Source of the DNA: Photorhabdus luminescens subsp. luminescens
GTDB taxonomy: Bacteria; Pseudomonadota; Gammaproteobacteria; Enterobacterales; Enterobacteriaceae
Direction: 5' to 3'
Length of the DNA stretch: 64,000 nucleotides
Assembly: GCF_001083805.1 (NCBI RefSeq)
Contig: NZ_JXSK01000001.1
Location: 186,001-250,000 of the forward strand
Positions 60,398 to 64,000 of the stretch are shown piece after piece. Below the pieces are notes generated by a model that made no database searches, had not been told where the DNA came from, and saw only the letters and a program-made list of their open reading frames with translations. Both the position numbers and the translations under genes were made by a program. Within the stretch, counting starts at the first letter, position 1; each line of letters begins with the position of its first letter.

Positions 60398-62419
60398 TTA
60401 CCACTGGTAACTGACTAACAGTTTGGCGTTGCGGCCATCCTGAGGCGTTCCTTGTGGCGAGTAGTATTCTTTATCAAAAGCGTTACCCAAAACTGCTGTA
60501 GTAGTCACACCTTTTAGTATTCCTTCACCTTGATAGCTGACATAGAAATCATTAACGCCATAGCCGGCTTGTTGTTTAGGATCTCTACCTCTGGCATCTT
60601 TACCTTTGAAATTAGTATGTTTGGTGAATTGACCTACCCAGCCGACAGAGAAACCGGTTTGTGCAATAGGGATGTCCAGTATGCTGGTAATAGTATCTGG
60701 GTTGAGGTTATCAAGAGATGCACCGCTTTTTTCATCTTTACCTTCTGTGCGGTTGTAAGCCAGTTCCCAAGAGAACAGATTGGATTCATAGTTTATAGAC
60801 GCATCCCATCCCCAAATCTTGGCGCTAGAGATATTGACAGATGTTGTATTCCTCCCTCGATTGACTATATCTGACTTAATATAATCTTTAGCTTTAGTAT
60901 CAAAATAACTCGCTTTGAATTTCAGTTCGTCGTTATCTGCCAGTAGATTATCGAAACGTAACCCAAAACCAGACTCCCACGTTTCATTACTTTCTGGGCG
61001 GAGATTTGGATTGGGAGTCCAGAAGTTTCCGGGATAGTGCATAGAATCGTTATACATTTCTCCCATTGTCGGTGCGCGGAAAGCTTGAGCGTAAGAGGTA
61101 AACAGCATCGACCAGTCAGTTGGCGTGATACTGATAGCACCTTTGGAAGACCATTTATCTGCGCTGACAGCCTCGTCTTTAGAATTAGTTCCTTTATAGT
61201 TGTCATAGCGAGTCCCAGCGATAATAGAGACTGGCAGGTCGCGCAGAGTTATTTCATCTTGCAACCAGCCGGAATAAAAGCGGATATTAGCGTCAGGGAA
61301 GCTATCTGTATTACCCTCTGGGGCCTGTTTCTGTTTGTAAGTTTCACCACCATAAGTGAATTGATGCGCCAGCGGGCTGTCTGTCCACAAGCGGGAGCGG
61401 TTTTCCAATTTTATGCCATAGGTTTTCTGCTTACGGCCTTCAAACCCCTTTTTCTTAGTACGGGCATCGATAGTGATATCTGAATAATAAAGGTCGGTTT
61501 TGGCATTTAACCAATCATATTCCGCCGGATTTAATTGGTAGCTAAGTTGGGCGTCACGCTGAGTTGTCGTGCGGTCAGTCCAAGTATTAGGATCTTTATT
61601 TTTTCCGGTGAGTGTTTGTGGATTTTTAGGTTGATTAGCCTCATTGCGGTAATAACGTAATTGGCTGCTCAGGGACTGGTTGTCATCAATTTTCCAACTG
61701 CCTTTTGCCATCAGGTTACTGATAAATTCATCATTATCGCCAACTACGCCACCGCCGTGACGGATATTGCCTGAATCACGGGTACTGAAGGCAAATACGC
61801 CATCCAGGGATTCTGATTTTGCGAAAGTCGCGCCACCAAAGCCCATACTGTGGTCGCCTGTGGCGCCGCGAGCAAAAACGCGGAATCCGTGATCTTGACC
61901 CGCTTGCAGAAGATCTGCGGCATCAACGGTTTGATAAGCAATAACACCGCCTAAAGCGCCGCTGCCGTAGAGTAGGGCGGAAGGTCCGCGTACAACTTCG
62001 ACTTGTTTAATGAGTGCTGGGTCCAGGAACGTACCATTGATATGACCGGTATCGGTACCTTGGCGAATACCGTCAATCAATGTCAACACACCTTTTGGAC
62101 CATAACCACGCAAACTGACATCTTGCCCATTAGCGCGATTTGTACCGGCTATATTAATGCCAGGTATTCTTCTGATGAGGTCGTTAGCATTACCTGCGGT
62201 CTGGCTTTGTGGTGACTGACTCTTTATCACCGTCACCATCATGGGAGCTTCGAAACTATCCCTTTCATTACCTGTTGCATAGACAGTTATCACATCGCGG
62301 GATGATTTATCACTGTCGGAATCGGGCGATTTTATTGCTGCATGAGCAGCCGAAATGCTACTGATAATTGCTAAGCTTAACGCTGATAGTTTAAGTATTG
62401 ATCTTGCAGATTGAGACAT
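60398..62419 (-). CDS. hmuR: TonB-dependent haem receptor HmuR
   Basis: 673 residues from the ATG at 62419. The in-frame ATG 15 bases earlier overlaps the GGAG ribosome-binding site. Signal peptide to about residue 27 (AHA-A), TonB box DVITVYAT at about 42, plug domain (about 60-170), then a 22-strand barrel ending in SYQW. The FRAP and NPNL motifs characteristic of haem receptors are present in QAFRAPTMGEMY and WTPNPNLRPE. It binds haem or haemoproteins at the cell surface. Confidence 0.96.
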   Translation of the reverse strand: MSQSARSILKLSALSLAIISSISAAHAAIKSPDSDSDKSSRDVITVYATGNERDSFEAPMMVTVIKSQSPQSQTAGNANDLIRRIPGINIAGTNRANGQDVSLRGYGPKGVLTLIDGIRQGTDTGHINGTFLDPALIKQVEVVRGPSALLYGSGALGGVIAYQTVDAADLLQAGQDHGFRVFARGATGDHSMGFGGATFAKSESLDGVFAFSTRDSGNIRHGGGVVGDNDEFISNLMAKGSWKIDDNQSLSSQLRYYRNEANQPKNPQTLTGKNKDPNTWTDRTTTQRDAQLSYQLNPAEYDWLNAKTDLYYSDITIDARTKKKGFEGRKQKTYGIKLENRSRLWTDSPLAHQFTYGGETYKQKQAPEGNTDSFPDANIRFYSGWLQDEITLRDLPVSIIAGTRYDNYKGTNSKDEAVSADKWSSKGAISITPTDWSMLFTSYAQAFRAPTMGEMYNDSMHYPGNFWTPNPNLRPESNETWESGFGLRFDNLLADNDELKFKASYFDTKAKDYIKSDIVNRGRNTTSVNISSAKIWGWDASINYESNLFSWELAYNRTEGKDEKSGASLDNLNPDTITSILDIPIAQTGFSVGWVGQFTKHTNFKGKDARGRDPKQQAGYGVNDFYVSYQGEGILKGVTTTAVLGNAFDKEYYSPQGTPQDGRNAKLLVSYQW

Positions 62420-62508
62420 CAGACGAATCTCCATAATAATATTTTATGAGTTATGGATATAGCTGGCTGCCCCGATACGCGATCTGGGTGGCTGGCTGAG
62501 TTATTATT

Positions 62509-62706
62509 TTATTTAGTTAGTATCAGCTTACCGGCTTTAGTTTGGCGCAATTGGTAAAATTCTCCTTGGTGACGAATTTTGGTAATTCCTAGTTCACCTA
62601 ATAGTTGTTTACTGTCAATGTAGCCAATTTGCACAATTTCAGCAGGATAGATGTTGCATTGTTCTTTAAGTGCAATGAAAGAATGTTGGTGACATATTTT
62701 AGTCAT
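62509..62706 (-). CDS. hemP: Haem uptake protein HemP
   Basis: 65 residues. The C-terminal half ELGITKIRHQGEFYQLRQ plus TKAGKLILTK is the HemP/HmuP family signature. In some bacteria the homologue is needed for expression of the haem receptor. It lies first in the hmu operon, directly behind a Fur box. In E. coli the homologue ydiE also neighbours aroH, so this junction is old. The start has only a weak Shine-Dalgarno (AAGTGG). Confidence 0.92.
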   Translation of the reverse strand: MTKICHQHSFIALKEQCNIYPAEIVQIGYIDSKQLLGELGITKIRHQGEFYQLRQTKAGKLILTK

Positions 62707-62741
62707 AAAACCACTTTGCGAATACTAACTATTATCATAGT

Positions 62742-62760
62742 GAGAATTATTATCGTTATA
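62742..62760 (-). promoter_or_regulatory. Fur box of the hemP-hmuRSTUV operon
   Basis: Minus-strand TATAACGATAATAATTCTC matches 15 of 19 Fur consensus positions, 36 bases before the hemP start. Confidence 0.8.
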
Positions 62761-62835
62761 TAAAGAGGTGACTTCAAGCAATATTTTTGGTGATCATGAT
62801 AAACACATTAGTGCAAGTTAATTAATTTGTTGTCA

Positions 62836-62865
62836 GTTAGCCTTTTATGAATGAAAAAGGCCAAC
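62836..62865. other. Imperfect hairpin between aroH and hemP
   Basis: GTTAGCCTTTT / AAAAGGCCAAC with one mismatch. It may help terminate aroH but lacks a good T run on the minus strand. Confidence 0.35.
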
Positions 62866-62878
62866 TCGGAATAAGGAT

Positions 62879-63925
62879 TCAGAAACGGTAACTTACTGCT
62901 TCGGCGAGAATGTCAATAAGTTGTTCTGTATCTTGCCAGTTTAGACAAGGATCGGTGATTGATTGACCGTAATTTAGTGGTTGCCCTTGAATGATTTTCT
63001 GGGTGCCTTCAACCAGAAAACTTTCAGCCATCACACCAACAATCGCGGTAGAACCCTCTTGAATCTGTTGGCCCACCTCTTTTGCTATAGTCAGTTGGCG
63101 TTTATGCATTTTCTGACAATTACCATGACTGAAATCGATAACTAAATGTTCTGGTAAATTAAATTCACGTAGCTGGGCACTAGCTATAGCGATATCTTTG
63201 GTATTGTAATTAGGCTGTTTGCCGCCGCGCATAATAATGTGACCGTATGGGTTGCCTCCAGTTTGATAGATGGCCATCTGACCGTGCTGATCTGGCGAGA
63301 GAAATGTGTGACAAACACTGGCTGCGCGGATTGCATCTATGGCGATACGGATGTTGCCATCCGTACCATTTTTAAAGCCAATTGGGCAGGCAAGGGCGGA
63401 TGCCATTTCACGGTGAATCTGGCTTTCTGTTGTTCTGGCTCCGATTGCGCCCCAACTGATCAGATCGGCAATATATTGGCCGGTCGTCATATCCAGAAAT
63501 TCGGTTGCCGTGGGTAAACCTAACTCATTGACGTCAACCAGTAATTTCCGGGCTAAAGTTATACCCCGATTTATCTGGCAAGAGCCGTCGAGATAGGGAT
63601 CTGAAATTAAACCTTTCCAGCCTACTACTGTGCGCGGTTTCTCAAAATAAGTTCGCATAATAATTTCCAGTCTGTGCTGGTATTTTTCACGCAATCTGTT
63701 TAGCCGCTGGGCATAATCCAAAGCGGCATCAATATCATGAATAGAGCAAGGGCCGATGATTACCATAAGCCGTGGATCATTCCCACAGAGAATGTCTGCA
63801 ATACGTTTCCGTGACGCCGTCACATTGTTGACGATTTTTTCGGATACGGGAAATTGAATTGCAAGAGTTTGAGGTGTTACCAAACTATCGACACGGTGAG
63901 TCCTTAAACCATCTGTTTTGTACAT
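62879..63925 (-). CDS. aroH: 3-deoxy-7-phosphoheptulonate (DAHP) synthase, AroH type
   Basis: 348 residues from the ATG at 63925, the same length as E. coli AroH, beginning MYKTDGLRTHRVDSLVTP. Longer in-frame starts (63973, 63961) would add a non-family N-terminus. It condenses erythrose-4-phosphate and phosphoenolpyruvate in the first step of aromatic synthesis. Motifs: IGPCSIHD, RTYFEKPRTVVGWKGLISDP, GARTTESQIHREMAS, IDFSHGNCQK. AroH is the tryptophan-sensitive isozyme in E. coli. No obvious Trp operator is visible in the short upstream sequence available. Confidence 0.93.
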   Translation of the reverse strand: MYKTDGLRTHRVDSLVTPQTLAIQFPVSEKIVNNVTASRKRIADILCGNDPRLMVIIGPCSIHDIDAALDYAQRLNRLREKYQHRLEIIMRTYFEKPRTVVGWKGLISDPYLDGSCQINRGITLARKLLVDVNELGLPTATEFLDMTTGQYIADLISWGAIGARTTESQIHREMASALACPIGFKNGTDGNIRIAIDAIRAASVCHTFLSPDQHGQMAIYQTGGNPYGHIIMRGGKQPNYNTKDIAIASAQLREFNLPEHLVIDFSHGNCQKMHKRQLTIAKEVGQQIQEGSTAIVGVMAESFLVEGTQKIIQGQPLNYGQSITDPCLNWQDTEQLIDILAEAVSYRF

Positions 63926-64000
63926 ATATTTTCTCAAAGTTCGTTTCACATTAGCAGGCATATCTATAGGCAATTGAAATTACAATAAACGAAAACGACT

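Overview
The window looks like a stretch of chromosome from an insect-pathogenic enterobacterium of the genus Photorhabdus. Enterobacterial housekeeping blocks (thrS-infC-rpmI-rplT-pheM-pheST-ihfA, btuCD, arnBCADTEF, nlpC, aroH-hemP) keep E. coli-like order and length. They are set in AT-rich DNA and lie beside an enormous non-ribosomal peptide synthetase (NRPS) gene. I infer the genus from protein style and gene neighbourhood, not from a database search.

Layout. (1) 1-27,708: the 3' part of one uninterrupted NRPS gene, open at the left edge. It holds nine adenylation domains (the first truncated), five dual condensation/epimerisation domains, three LCL condensation domains, and a terminal thioesterase. 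The specificity pockets read Val-Thr-Val-X-Val-Thr-X-Val-Val, where X is a hydrophobic or aromatic residue I cannot resolve. The condensation domain types predict D-D-L-D-L-D-L-D-L. This is most likely the C-terminal half of the giant synthetase gene that Photorhabdus carries next to thrS (kolossin synthetase type). (2) 27,730-35,284: the translation block, with four RNA-level controls: a thrS operator that mimics a tRNA anticodon arm, the AUU start of infC, the L20 leader, and the pheM attenuator. (3) 35,319-37,107: the B12 importer parts btuC and btuD. (4) 37,247-44,630: the seven-gene L-Ara4N lipid A modification operon, behind a possible PhoP box. (5) 44,736-45,221: nlpC.

(6) 45,222-56,640 is an AT-rich accessory region. 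It holds a possible 32-residue membrane peptide, an SGNH/sialate-esterase-like protein, an orphan DUF1778 antitoxin with a palindromic operator, and an FlhE-like periplasmic protein. A four-gene tripartite exporter follows (ATPase, permease, TolC-like channel, HlyD-like adaptor), then a small secreted protein and a protein with a (S/T)GSG tandem-repeat tail. The region ends with a compact AraC-type regulator and a membrane protein that share a divergent promoter region containing two Fur-box-like sites. (7) 56,683-62,760: the haem uptake operon hemP-hmuRSTUV on the minus strand, behind a Fur box. (8) 62,879-63,925: aroH, also on the minus strand.

How they work together: the accessory region sits between nlpC and hemP/aroH, genes that are close neighbours in E. 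coli, so this interval appears to have been a site of gene exchange. Iron control (Fur) probably links the AraC/membrane-protein pair with haem uptake. The exporter and the two unrecognised small proteins are the best candidates for an undescribed system. The NRPS is the best candidate for unusual chemistry, and its internal structure records a duplication of four modules.
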